Part shown: piece by piece, positions 8,622-18,900 of the stretch | Layout: the number at the start of each line of letters is the position of its first letter | Numbering within the stretch: position 1 is the stretch's first letter | The notes under the pieces: generated by a model | Seen by the model: the letters and a program-made list of their open reading frames with translations, nothing else | Told to the model about the DNA's origin: nothing | The model's database searches: none | Program-made: the position numbers and the translations under genes | Origin: Chloroflexota bacterium | GTDB taxonomy: Bacteria > Chloroflexota > Anaerolineae > B4-G1 | Assembly: GCA_012514315.1 (NCBI GenBank) | Contig: JAAZAN010000111.1 | Coordinates: forward strand, 1-64,000 | DNA: 64,000 nucleotides | Direction: 5' to 3'

Positions 8622-9360
8622 CTATTCCCCGGCGCCACAGTGCCGCTCGAAGACGGCCAGCAGTGCCTCGATCTCCTCTTCGGCAAGATCCGCGGGTGTC
8701 CGTGCCAGCGCCCGTTGACCTTGAACGTCTTTTCCCTGGAACTGCTTCACCTCAACAGCCAGCAGCTCCACGTTGGTCATTTCCGCGTTGAGGAACTCCA
8801 CCAGGCGGCGATGCTCCTTCGGCGTGCGATCGGCCACGAACACGAGGCGCACGCGGTGGTCACGAAGGTTCCTGTCGACGCGTTCTCAGGACGCTTCGAT
8901 GGCGTCAGGCTCGGTGGTATCCAGAAGGTCCGCGATCTCGTCGTTGAGAGAGCCCGAGTCGTTCAGCTCGTTCGGCGGCTGCCTGACGGAGGCGGTCCAG
9001 GGCCCAGTACTCGCTGCCGTTCGCGGCATAATCCAGCATCCGGGCGATGACTTCTCGACGGGCGCGGGTGTCGCTGGCCCGTTTGCATTCCACGAAGGTG
9101 GGTATGCCATCCTGGTCCAGGAAGAGATGGTCAAGGCTCCAACGGGTTCCCCCTGCCACGTCCCCTGGAACGCCCAGCTCGCGCGCGACCAGGAGCCACC
9201 GTCTGGGGTTCTCCGGATCGATCTGGTCGCCGGGCAGCAGGTGGGGGTACTGGGCCAGGTAGTTCTGAGTTACGCTCTCGCGCACGTACTTGGTCTCCTC
9301 CAGTTCGACCAGGGCGTCCCCGCTCTTGCCAACCAGGTAGATCTTGGGTCTGTGGGCCAT
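8622..9360 (-). pseudogene. Broken PD-(D/E)XK-like nuclease-fold protein
   Basis: The start at 9360 (MAHRPKIYLVGKSGDAL) is backed by a GGAGG ribosome site. The first 130 or so residues carry WSLDHLFLDQDGIPTF followed by VECKRASDTRARREV, consistent with a D...ExK nuclease core. The frame then shifts near 8950-8985: similarity continues as LNDEIADLLDTTEPDAIEA in another frame. That frame meets a TGA at 8886-8888 where the family would be expected to have Trp. It then continues in the same frame with RVRLVFVADRTPKEHRRLVEFLN to the end at 8622. One frameshift plus one nonsense codon make it a pseudogene. Family membership is from memory of similar proteins and should be treated as probable. Confidence 0.7.
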
Positions 9361-9479
9361 ATCGGCCTCCAGTGGACCACCCTCCGAAGCAGAGGACATC
9401 GAGTGCGTGACGAACCTCCCCACATCAGCACGCCCGTTCAGCTGGACATGCCGACGCGGGGAGGCTCTGCTGCTCGCAA

Positions 9480-10793
9480 CTACTTGATATACCCCAGGTA
9501 CTCCTTCTGCAAATCCAAAATCACATCCAGCGTCTGCTCCGCCGCCCGGACGCTCCACACGATCGGATCGACCAGTAGCGCCTGCAGCACGATCTCCTTG
9601 GACCCGGTCAGCACGGCCTCGGCCGTCAGGTCGTGGATCGCGACCTGGTTCTGCAGCAGGCCGCCGACGCCTTTGGGGTAGTTCTCCAGCTGGACGCCGT
9701 GCACACCGTTCGCATCGATCACCGCAGGCGCCTCGACGACGATCCAGTCGGGTAAGCAGTCGATCAGGCCCATGTTCGGGACGTTCACGGCCATCTCCGG
9801 CATATGCGCGTCGGAAACGATGGCCTCGATGATGGGGATGACTCGCTCGATCATATCGGGTCCATCGCTGATGACCGCCTGCTTCTCCGCGCAGTACCGT
9901 TTGTACCAGGAGTAGAAGTCGAGAATGCCCCGGTGATCGACGACTTCGTAAGCCCACGGTACGTACTCACCGAAGTGGCTGTCGGTCGTAATCGGCAGGT
10001 AGCCAAAACGCTCGAGGATCTCTCGGAAAAGCCCGCGTTCGAGCCATGTCCGCTGCGACTCCGCATCGGAAGGCTCCTGCGGCCTATAGTGGTCGGGAAG
10101 ACTCTCGAAGTAGGCCGGTCCCTTCGCGCGGACATCCGGGTAGGCATCTTTTCCGGTGCCTTTGTAGGAGACCTCCAGGAGGATGCTGAAGTGGTTCAGC
10201 CCGCCCGCTGTGACCGAGAGGTTTTCGAACGGGGTGTCGAGAATCCTCGGCAAGTGGTGGGGCAAGGACCCAATCTCGTGGCACAAGCCAGTGAACTTCA
10301 GGTCAGGATACTTGCGGTGCACGGTTGTGCAGATACGGCTCATCGGGTTGCTGAAGTTGAATACGTGGGCATCGGGGCAGATTCGGCTCACGTCCTCGCA
10401 GATAGCGAGGATGGGCGGGATGATGCGCAGCGAGTGGAAGAGGCCCCCTGGCCCGCCGTTCTCGCCGTACACCTGGCGGATGCCGTGCTGCAGCGGCACG
10501 TGCCAATCCTGCTCCCACAGCTTGAACCGGTCGCCCACTTCGATCGAGCTGATGCAGAATCTGGCCCCCTCGAGCGCCTCTTGGCGGGATGTGGTGGCAC
10601 ACAACGTGAAGGGTAGATCGTGCTCCTCAATGTACTGTCGACCTGCGTTCTCGACCCGCGCCAGGGCCTGCGCGTTGATGTCGTGAAGGACGATGGTGCT
10701 GCCCTTCAACACGTCGCTCTTACAGATATCGCCAATGGTGCCCAGGCCGAACTGAGCGCTTCCCGCGCCGATCAATACGATGCGATTGGTCAT
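9480..10793 (-). CDS. GH4 family glycosidase (alpha-galactosidase/glucosidase-like)
   Basis: A 437-residue NAD- and metal-dependent glycosidase of family GH4. Features are the N-terminal Rossmann motif GAGSAQFG (residues 8-15), the aspartate HDIN that would bind the cofactor ribose, NFSNPMSR near 150, GLCHEIG and GLNHFS. The Cys and His in the last two motifs are the expected metal ligands. GH4 enzymes act by oxidation, elimination and reduction on alpha- or beta-glycosides; substrate cannot be told from sequence. GAGGAGG precedes the ATG. It is divergent from the glycosyltransferase cluster. The broken nuclease-like gene lies 119 bases downstream and may have been co-transcribed. Confidence 0.9.
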   Translation of the reverse strand: MTNRIVLIGAGSAQFGLGTIGDICKSDVLKGSTIVLHDINAQALARVENAGRQYIEEHDLPFTLCATTSRQEALEGARFCISSIEVGDRFKLWEQDWHVPLQHGIRQVYGENGGPGGLFHSLRIIPPILAICEDVSRICPDAHVFNFSNPMSRICTTVHRKYPDLKFTGLCHEIGSLPHHLPRILDTPFENLSVTAGGLNHFSILLEVSYKGTGKDAYPDVRAKGPAYFESLPDHYRPQEPSDAESQRTWLERGLFREILERFGYLPITTDSHFGEYVPWAYEVVDHRGILDFYSWYKRYCAEKQAVISDGPDMIERVIPIIEAIVSDAHMPEMAVNVPNMGLIDCLPDWIVVEAPAVIDANGVHGVQLENYPKGVGGLLQNQVAIHDLTAEAVLTGSKEIVLQALLVDPIVWSVRAAEQTLDVILDLQKEYLGYIK

Positions 10794-10867
10794 TGTGTTG
10801 CCTCCTCTAAGTTGTCGCTGCTCACACCCGGCGTGCTTTCACTTCCCGCCGATGCTCTGGCTGAACT

Positions 10868-10896
10868 ATTCTAGCACGCGGGGCAGGAATGACCAA
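10868..10896 (-). promoter_or_regulatory. Promoter of the GH4 gene
   Basis: Minus-strand TTGGTC (10891-10896), 17 bases, TAGAAT (10868-10873), about 75 bases before the GH4 start. Confidence 0.6.
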
Positions 10897-10910
10897 GTCG
10901 CCCGTTCAGG

Positions 10911-10939
10911 TTGTCCGAATCGACTGCCTGGATTACAAT
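10911..10939 (+). promoter_or_regulatory. Promoter of the glycosyltransferase cluster
   Basis: TTGTCC (10911-10916), 17 bases, TACAAT (10934-10939). The predicted first transcribed base is around 10946 and the likely ATG is at 10949, so the mRNA would have almost no leader. Confidence 0.6.
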
Positions 10940-10948
10940 GCCACCGGT

Positions 10949-13900
10949 ATGTTCACTCCGTCCAGTCCTTTGTGTCCCCGAATCCGTCGGCTGGCAACGT
11001 GGTGCCTCCTGCTGCTTCTGGCCTGGGGTCTGTGGCTGTGGCAGCTGGATGCTAGCGACCTGACGTTCGACGAAGCGGCGACCTATCTGGTGACTGATCG
11101 CTCTCCGTTAGCCGTCGTCGAGTACCTGCGGGGTGCGACCTATGAGCATCCTCCTGTCTACTATCTGTTGATCCGCTTCTGGGTGGCGCTGGCCGGCAGC
11201 AGCGAATTCTGCTTGCGTGTTCCGTCGGTCGCCGCCGGACTGCTGTGTCTGCCGTTGGCGGGTTGGGTGATGCGGGCGGCGTGGGGACGCCAGGAGAGGT
11301 GTGCAGAGATCGCGGCGGCATTGGTGCTGGGGGCGATGCCCGGGATGGCCTACTACGCGCGTGAGGCGCGTATGTACAGCGTGGTGATGGTGTGGGCGCT
11401 CATCTCGTCCGGCCTGTTCTTGCGCGACTGGGCGACCGCGCGGAGATGGCCTTCCTTGACGGCGGTGGCTGAGCTCGCAACGGTCCATCTTCTGTCACTG
11501 GCGACGCATTACTACCTGTTCCTCTTCATTCTCGTGCAGCCCGCTGTGTTGGTGATACGACGTCGTTGGCGCCCGCTTGTCGCCTGGGTGGCAGTCCATT
11601 GTGCGCTGGCAATGGCGGCGCTGGTCTGGCTCAGTCTGGCGCCCGGCCTGCAGATGACGGCCGCTGGAATTAGGTTCGACATAGGGCGTCTCATTCCGCC
11701 GTGGTCGGAGCTGGAGCGTCTGCTGGGCAAGCTGCTGTTCAGCCCGGTCGTTGCCTACCAGGTGGGCCATCTGGTCGTCGTACTGTTGATTGTTGTGGCT
11801 GGTATGGTCGGTGCGCTCTGGGTGCGGCCCGCCGCTGGGGTCTACCTGCTGTGTGCGCTGCTATTGCCATTGGGCCCGGTCTTCGCCCTGCCGCGGGTTC
11901 CGGCGCCTCGCTACGTTGTCTTCTGGTTGCCGGCTATGGCGATCGCGGTTGGTTTCCTGACCGGGATGATGAGGCCTGTGGGCGCCGGGGCATTCCGTGT
12001 CGAGGCGCTTCTCGAAGCGCCTCGACCGAACGCGTCTCAACCGGATGCCTCCCTGCACCGCCTGCCCTGGCAAGGCGCGTCGCTATGGAGACAGGTTCTC
12101 ATGTGCCGGTTGAGCTTGCCGGGAATAAGCCTGCTTCTGCTGTCGGGCATGGTATTTGTGCTAGTGTCCGGCGGACTGCGCGAAGCGCTGAGCCTGGAGC
12201 GGTCTCGATATGGCCGCACGCTTGCGACGGTCCAGGCTAACGCTCGAGTGGATGACGCGCTCCTCTTCTATGGTCCCTGGCAGGAAGTTCAGTTGCGCTA
12301 CTACGATCCTGGGGGCCTGCCGCCGATCGTGAAGCTGCCGCCGCAGGCGCCGCCGCTGTTGGACCCGGCGCAGGCGGAGCCGGTTCTGGAGCGTCTGTTC
12401 GCACTGTCCACGCGCAGGGTGTGGGTGCTGCCGGCTTCCGTGGCCGATGTGGACCCGGAAGGGTTTGTCGCGGATTGGCTCACTACGCATACACACACCG
12501 TATGGCGGACTGACGACTTCGCGCTTCACCTTCCAGCGCTGGGCGCCGGGCGACCATTCCAGGAACTCGATCTGACGTTTGGTTCGAATCTGGATCTGGA
12601 GAGCATCGTGTTTGAGGGATCTGTTGTGCCAGCGGGTGAGCCGTTCCGCTTCACGCTATACTGGCGTCCCAGCGCTCCACTCGAACATGATGTGCGCGTG
12701 AGCCTGTCTCTGGTCGATGAGGGTGGGCGTGTGTGGGGAGTGAGGGAGAATGTGCCGGGCGAATGGGGGGCACGGCCGTCGGCCTGGCAGCCAGGGGAAC
12801 GGATTGCAGACTACGAGGGATTCGTCTTGCCGCAGGGCGCGCCCGCTGGGCGTTACACGGTGCGTCTGTCGGTTCGGGATAACGAGACCGGCGACACGTT
12901 GTTGGTCGCGGGACGGCGAGATGTCGAGCTCGTGTCATTGTGGGTCGCGCCGCCGATCTATCCACCGGTACTGACCGACGAGGATCAGTCCGACTGGATT
13001 GCGTTCTGCGATCCGGAGGGAGTGGAGTGTGTCACTCTCGTGGGCTGCGAGCCAGGTGGGGTGAGGTTTCAGCAGGGCTACGCCGTCCCTTTCTCGTTGA
13101 ACTGGCTGACGCCCGATACGCTTAGCGCCGATGTCCGGGTGCGGCTTACGCTGGCGTCGCGGGGTCCGTGGCCCTGGCGAGAGCGTGCTGTTCTGGCCAC
13201 CCGTGACGTAGCACTCCCCGAGCGATCACTGTCCCGTCTGGATGTGCTGGCGTCCGAACTGCTGGATGAAGCCCCGTACAGCGCCTTTCTGCCGATGGCG
13301 CAGGTCGATCGGGATCTGACTCCTATGCAGCGAGACTCGGTGTTCTGGGGGCAGCGTCTTCTGACGTTGATCGACGCGATCGGTCTGCCGGTGGATGTCC
13401 CGACGGGACAAGCGTCGGTTGAGTTGGAGGTGCTGGGAACGGATGGAACGGCATGGGTGACGGCCACGGGCGCACACGGGGTGTCGCTGTTCGACATCAC
13501 GATCGAGGGCCGCCCGGTGCAGCGGCGGCTGCCCGCTGGTCTGGAGGGCGTCGAGGTGGACTTCGGAGAAGAGGTGGGGCTACGGGGCTACCGGATCGAG
13601 GGAGACCCGCGGCCCGGCGGCGAAGTTCGCATCACGTACGGCTGGTACGCCCGGACGCGTCCCACAGCTATCTACGCGGTCTTCAATCATCTGATGACGG
13701 TGGATGGGAAGCCGGTAGCCCAGAAGGATGGTTGGCCGCAGGATGGACGACTCTTGACTACAGGATGGCAGGTGGGTGAGTACATTGAGGATCACTACGT
13801 CCTGTCGATCCCGACCGATGCGCCGCCCGGCCCGTATCGGCTCCACGCGGGGATGTATAACGCGGCGACCGGCGTGCGCACGTCAGCGCACCAAGAGAAC

Positions 13901-13951
13901 GTCCGCCTGACGAACGATGAGTTGGTGCTGGAGGTCACGGGTAACCGTTGA
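10949..13951 (+). CDS. GT39-type membrane glycosyltransferase, 1000 aa
   Basis: A GT-C fold enzyme. The first membrane helix (LATWCLLLLLAWGLWLW) is followed by the acidic pair in LTFDEAATYL (Asp about residue 41), the expected catalytic position in the first extracytoplasmic loop, and then EHPPVYYLLIRFW. About ten further hydrophobic segments fill residues up to about 430. The C-terminal half is soluble and beta-rich, with two diverged copies (about 12600-12900 and 13560-13880) of the module shared across this window. Such enzymes move a sugar from a polyprenyl-phosphate donor. I chose the ATG at 10949 because an upstream in-frame ATG at 10889 would place the promoter inside the gene. No ribosome site is visible. 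Its stop overlaps the next start. Confidence 0.85.
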   Translation: MFTPSSPLCPRIRRLATWCLLLLLAWGLWLWQLDASDLTFDEAATYLVTDRSPLAVVEYLRGATYEHPPVYYLLIRFWVALAGSSEFCLRVPSVAAGLLCLPLAGWVMRAAWGRQERCAEIAAALVLGAMPGMAYYAREARMYSVVMVWALISSGLFLRDWATARRWPSLTAVAELATVHLLSLATHYYLFLFILVQPAVLVIRRRWRPLVAWVAVHCALAMAALVWLSLAPGLQMTAAGIRFDIGRLIPPWSELERLLGKLLFSPVVAYQVGHLVVVLLIVVAGMVGALWVRPAAGVYLLCALLLPLGPVFALPRVPAPRYVVFWLPAMAIAVGFLTGMMRPVGAGAFRVEALLEAPRPNASQPDASLHRLPWQGASLWRQVLMCRLSLPGISLLLLSGMVFVLVSGGLREALSLERSRYGRTLATVQANARVDDALLFYGPWQEVQLRYYDPGGLPPIVKLPPQAPPLLDPAQAEPVLERLFALSTRRVWVLPASVADVDPEGFVADWLTTHTHTVWRTDDFALHLPALGAGRPFQELDLTFGSNLDLESIVFEGSVVPAGEPFRFTLYWRPSAPLEHDVRVSLSLVDEGGRVWGVRENVPGEWGARPSAWQPGERIADYEGFVLPQGAPAGRYTVRLSVRDNETGDTLLVAGRRDVELVSLWVAPPIYPPVLTDEDQSDWIAFCDPEGVECVTLVGCEPGGVRFQQGYAVPFSLNWLTPDTLSADVRVRLTLASRGPWPWRERAVLATRDVALPERSLSRLDVLASELLDEAPYSAFLPMAQVDRDLTPMQRDSVFWGQRLLTLIDAIGLPVDVPTGQASVELEVLGTDGTAWVTATGAHGVSLFDITIEGRPVQRRLPAGLEGVEVDFGEEVGLRGYRIEGDPRPGGEVRITYGWYARTRPTAIYAVFNHLMTVDGKPVAQKDGWPQDGRLLTTGWQVGEYIEDHYVLSIPTDAPPGPYRLHAGMYNAATGVRTSAHQENVRLTNDELVLEVTGNR

Positions 13952-15966
13952 GCAGACGGCAGCGATCCTGGCTCTGGGGCATGGTGGTTACTCTGCTGGC
14001 GGCCTGCGCGCTGCGACTGGTGACGTTCGGCCAGCTTCCACCCGGACTGTACCACGATGAGGCCTACAACGGTCTGGATGCGGTGGACGTTTTGGCCGGG
14101 GATGTCCCATTATACTTCGCCGCCAACAATGGCCGTGAGCCGCTGTTCATCTACATGATCGCGCTGTCTATTGGCGTTCTGGGGAGAAGTCCATTCGCGT
14201 TGCGTCTCCCTGCCTTCTTTGTGGGCGCCCTGACTGTGGCGGCTACTGGGGCGTTCGGACGCACGCTCTTCTCGCGGCGAGTGGGACTCATCGCGGCGGC
14301 GGTGCTGGCCGTCACGTTGTGGCATGTGCATCTGAGCCGTGTCGGATTTCGGGCGGTGTTGCTGCCACTGCTCAGTGTGCTGGCGGCCTGGCAGGCAACA
14401 CATGGGGTCAGGACCTGCAGGCTGGGGCATTGGATGGCTGCAGGAGGGCTGTACGGGCTGTCGTTTTATACGTACACCGCCTCCCGCTTCACGCCGGTGG
14501 CGCTAGGCGCCTTTGGCGTCTATCTTCTGCTTGTCCGCCGGCGATTCTGGAGCGGGTCGGTAGGCCGTGGGGTGGCCATCGCAGCCGGGACGGCTCTGCT
14601 GACGGTCTTGCCGTTGGCAGTCGTCACTGTTCTGCATCCTGCGATGGTGCTGGGGCGGCCCGGTCAGGTATCGATCCTCGACCCAGCCATTCACGGCGGC
14701 GACTTCTGGGGTGAGCTATTCAGGCAGTTCTGGCGCACGCTGGGCATGTTCTTCGTCCGGGGCGACCGAATCTGGCGCCACAATGTGCCGTGGCGTCCGA
14801 TCTTCGATCCTATCCTGAGCGTGGCATTTGTGATCGGGTTGGTGGTCGTACTGCGTCGCGCCCGCAGTGACGCGGCCGGGGGTTTTCTGCTGGTGTGGAT
14901 CGGAGCGATGGCAATGCCCACGTTCCTGGCCGAGGATGCCCCGCATTTTCTGCGGAGTGTCGGCGTCCTGCCCTTCGCCGCTTTCCTGCCGGCGCTGGGC
15001 ATAGACTGGATCGTGTGCCGCAGTCGGAGCGTCCGGCTGCGGGCGCTAATCGCTGTCCTGTTCCTGCTTTTCGCAGCGACGAGCACAGTGCGGGCTTACT
15101 TCTGGGACTACGCGCGCACCCCGACAGCAGCCTATTGGTTCGAGCAGGGGGCGACATCGCTGGCGGGCCGCGTGAACGGCTTTCTTGGCTCGGGCTGGGA
15201 TGGGCGCCGTATGGTGCGCAGTGGCACGGGTGAACGGTGCGTGGTGATCGATGCGCGGTTGTGGAATGAGTGGCCACAGGTTCGCTTCCTGGTTGGGCAG
15301 GAGTACTCGCCTGCGCAGGACTATCTGTCGCTTGGGCGTCCAGCGGTCGGGCGCCCGGTTGGGGTGTTTGTCTGGCCGTATGATGATTGGCGCTGGGCGT
15401 GGGAACTGCTGCCGACGCCGGCAGAGGTCATAGTGGAACAGGGGGCGCTCTCACAAGGTGATCTGGACCCCGAGCCCTATACGACCTACGTGGCCTTCTT
15501 GGGGGCGCCACCGGCGGCGGAAACACCGTCCGCAATGGCGCGCTTCACGTCGGGTATTGAGCTCCTGGCGGTCGAGACCGCGTCGATGCCCGATGGGCGG
15601 ATACGGGTCCGCCTAGTCTGGCGGGCGCCTACGGGGGGACCTGCGCCAGCAGAGTGGCAGACCGAGGCGCTCCTGCAAGCGGACTACACCGTGTTTCTGC
15701 ACTATCTGCGCGATGGGGAGAGAGTCGCCCAGGCGGACAGTCCGCCAGCTCAGGGCTACTATCCCACGACGCAGTGGCGGTTGGGCGATGTCGTGAACGA
15801 TGATCACTTCGTCGTACTCGACGCCGTAGGCGAGGCCCGTGAGCCGATCCCCGGGCGTGATGTCGTCCGGTTTGGCTTCTGGCAGCCGGAAAGCGGCGCC
15901 GTGCTGCCCTTGCTGGACGACGCTGGAAATGCGGTGGGTGATTGGGTCGAGGTGCCGGTACGATGA
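13948..15966 (+). CDS. GT39-type membrane glycosyltransferase, 672 aa
   Basis: A GT-C enzyme with YHDEAYNGLDA (DE pair about residue 37) after the first helix, then NNGREPLFIYMIAL, the second loop motif of PMT_2 proteins. Hydrophobic segments run to about residue 390. One C-terminal module (about 15540-15930) carries DYTVFLHYL, YPTTQWRLGD and a DDHF step. The TTG start overlaps the TGA of the previous gene (TTGA), so translation is probably coupled. The closest relative in the window is the gene at 27223, which shares the PPGL..DEA opening but lacks the module. Confidence 0.85.
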   Translation: MSRRQRSWLWGMVVTLLAACALRLVTFGQLPPGLYHDEAYNGLDAVDVLAGDVPLYFAANNGREPLFIYMIALSIGVLGRSPFALRLPAFFVGALTVAATGAFGRTLFSRRVGLIAAAVLAVTLWHVHLSRVGFRAVLLPLLSVLAAWQATHGVRTCRLGHWMAAGGLYGLSFYTYTASRFTPVALGAFGVYLLLVRRRFWSGSVGRGVAIAAGTALLTVLPLAVVTVLHPAMVLGRPGQVSILDPAIHGGDFWGELFRQFWRTLGMFFVRGDRIWRHNVPWRPIFDPILSVAFVIGLVVVLRRARSDAAGGFLLVWIGAMAMPTFLAEDAPHFLRSVGVLPFAAFLPALGIDWIVCRSRSVRLRALIAVLFLLFAATSTVRAYFWDYARTPTAAYWFEQGATSLAGRVNGFLGSGWDGRRMVRSGTGERCVVIDARLWNEWPQVRFLVGQEYSPAQDYLSLGRPAVGRPVGVFVWPYDDWRWAWELLPTPAEVIVEQGALSQGDLDPEPYTTYVAFLGAPPAAETPSAMARFTSGIELLAVETASMPDGRIRVRLVWRAPTGGPAPAEWQTEALLQADYTVFLHYLRDGERVAQADSPPAQGYYPTTQWRLGDVVNDDHFVVLDAVGEAREPIPGRDVVRFGFWQPESGAVLPLLDDAGNAVGDWVEVPVR

Positions 15967-18900
15967 GCGTGCGCGGCGGAGTGTTGAGCACGGAGCGTGC
16001 AGCGATTATCCTACTGGTGTTGGTCGCGTTGCTGATATCCGGGCCGATCTGGGGGCCGGGTATGATCAACACTCGGGGGGGCGGTGATAGTCCGTTCTTG
16101 CTTCAGCGACTCGATCAGGTTGTCGTGAATATGCGTTCCGGCGTGTTCCCGGCGCGGTGGATGCCGGATGCGGCGTACGGGTTGGGCTATCCCTTCTTCA
16201 ACTACTACTCCGCGCTACCCTATTACCTGGGTGGTCTGTTCGTTCTGCTGGGGCTAGACATACTGACCACCCTGAAGCTGATTCAGACGCTGGGGTTTGT
16301 GGCGGCCGCGCTGGCCATGTTCGGGTGGATGCGCGGTCACACACGCAGTGCGTGGGCAGCCTGGCTGGCCGCAGTGGCCTACACGGCAGCTCCTTTCCAT
16401 CTGGTGAACGTCTATGTGCGGGGCGACTCGCTGTCGGAGTTCTACGCCTTCATCTTCTACCCGCTGATTCTCTGGGGGCTGGACCGTGCATTGGCGGCGA
16501 CGAGCACACAGACGGGCGCCTGGACGAGGATCCGTTCGCCGTTGAGTATGTGGAGCGCTGGCTTCTCCCGTTCCGCTGTTTGGCTCTGGCCGGCGCTGGC
16601 CTACGCGGGCCTGATCGCATCGCACAACATCTCGGCGCTGATCTTCTCGCCGTTTGTCGGGCTCTATGTCGTCTGCGTGAGCCTGGGCCAGCGGAGAGTG
16701 GCGGGCCGGATGCTGTTCACCGGTGTGCTGGCGCTGGGTATGGGGATCGTGCTTACCGCGTGGGTGTCGTTGCCAGCGCTCCTTGAGCGGGCCTCTGTAC
16801 AGTCCGATATGCTGACCGGTGGGTATTTCCACTATACCCAGCACTTCCGCACGATGGACTTGGTTCAGTGGCGCCCGTTCTTTGTGTACGACATTGGGAG
16901 CACGGGCGAGACACCGTTCGCTATGGGCCTAGCACAGGCTGTTCTGACGATCGCTGGTGGAGCAGTTCTGGTGGCGCGTGTTCTGAGACGGCAAGCTGGG
17001 GTGGTGGACGTGTTCATACTCGTTGGCCTGCTGCTTTCGACACTCATGATCACACCACTGTCGGAGTTGGCCTGGCGTCACCTGCCGTTGCTGCCCACCA
17101 TCCAGTTCCCATGGCGCTTTCTGTCGGTTCAAGCTCTGTTCACGGCCGCAACCACCGTTGCGCTGATCCCGGAGCGAGGGCCGCACCGTGGCGCATCTCT
17201 GGCGGCGCCGATCGCCGCGATGATCATCGCGGCGGTGCTTGTTCCTCTGCGGCCGGAGCGGCTTTCAATCAATCCTGAGGATGTCACGACTGAGCGGCTC
17301 CAGCTATATGAGTTGTTCACGGAGAACATCGGGACGACAATTCGGTATGAATGGCTTCCGCGGGCGGTGGCGCCGCGGCCCTTCACATCGGAGGCGCTCA
17401 TCGAACCTGATGCTATCCCTCGAGCGATCCCGCTGGATGGGACGGAGAGCGAGACGGTGCTCATTGAGCGAGGGGCGGCGCGCTCGACCTGGCGGACCTC
17501 AGGCGAGGGCGGCGACGCCGCGTTTCCGCTGCTGTACTGGCCTGGATGGCGTGCCCAGGTCGATGGGGTGTCCACGCCGGTTTGGTCGGTCGAGGGCTCG
17601 GGCTATCTAGCGCTCACTCTGCCGCCTGGCGAGCATATCGTCACGCTGCGGCTGTACCCGACCTGGACCCGAGCGCTCGCTGGGGTGGTATCGCTGTGCG
17701 GTCTGCTGACCATCGTGGCGTTGGTCATCCGTTGTCGGGAGGAGATCGACTGGCGGCCTGCGGGTATAGGCGTGGCCGCGGTGCTGCTGGTGGTCTTGGG
17801 GTTGCGCGTCATGACTGGCCGTCCGCAGCCTGTGTCGCAGACGGACCTGACGATGGACTTCGATCGGATGCCCTACCTGCATCACAATCCGGCAGGCATC
17901 ACGTTCGGAACGGTCGACGATGTCGTTGTCCGCTTGGACGGTTACACCCTATCGGCTGAGGTGTTGGCGCCAGGCGACACGCTGGCAGTCGGCATGGATT
18001 GGGCGGGCGCCGCTGAGAGTCACATTGCCCGTGTACGGTTGGTTTCGCCGGCCGTCCTGCGCCACGAGATCATGCCATTGGCTGAGGCGACTTGCGATCT
18101 GGGTTCCGATGATTGTGGCCTTGTGCTGCTCAAGACTCCCGCAGAGATCGCGAGAGGCGTCTATCTGCTCCAATTGTCCGTTCTCGCTCCCGACGGCCTG
18201 CGGGTTCCGGCACGCTCGTCGGATGAGCACACGTACGGTGTGCTCTATCTGAAGCCGGTGCGAGTGCCGGACGGCCCGGCGCTGCCCGTCGAGACCTCGG
18301 TCCTGGCCCCCTACGGCCCGGCGGTTCGTCTGCACGAGGCGACGATCGAGGCGGCTGGTTCGGATCACATTGGGGTCAGCCTGTCCTGGTCGACGCGGTA
18401 CCGGATCGGCGCGAACTACGGAATCTCCTTGAGGCTGTTGGATGCTCAGGAACACGCGGTTGCGGTCCTCGATACACAGCCGGGCTACGGATTCCTGCCC
18501 ACCAGTCTGTGGCGCCCGGGGGAGCTTGTCGATGATCACTATATGCTTGCGTTGTCCGACGGCGCAACTCCTGGGGATGGGTATCACCTTCTCGTCATCC
18601 TGTACCAGGTCTCGACTGGCGAGGCGGTGGGCCAGGCGCGTCTGGGCGATTTCTCGCTGCCGCTGGAGTCGGCGGTTCACATCCAGCGCCCGCCCCGCAG
18701 CGATGTGCTGCCTGCTCTGGAGCATGTCGTTGGCGTGGACTTTGGTGGCGCGATCCGGCTTGCGGGGTGCGATTTCGAACGGCGAGATGACCTGGCGCGC
18801 GTGACACTTTGGTGGCAGGCGCTATCGTCCGTGGAGGAGGATTACACGGTCTTTGTACACCTCTTCGATCCGCGCGACGAATCGGTGCCGGTGCAGAGTG

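Noticed and set aside
8454-9681. Plus-strand open frames over the nuclease-like pseudogene
   Set aside because: The minus strand carries coherent protein similarity across the same stretch; the plus frames do not.
9804-10616. Long plus-strand open frame of 270 codons opposite the GH4 gene
   Set aside because: It lies entirely antisense to a clear GH4 enzyme, has no domain and no ribosome site; long antisense frames are common in GC-rich genes.
12000-12040. Inverted repeat GAGGCGCTTC/GAAGCGCCTC as a possible regulatory hairpin
   Set aside because: It lies inside the GT39 coding region at the junction of membrane and soluble parts; no T-tract and no reason to end transcription there.
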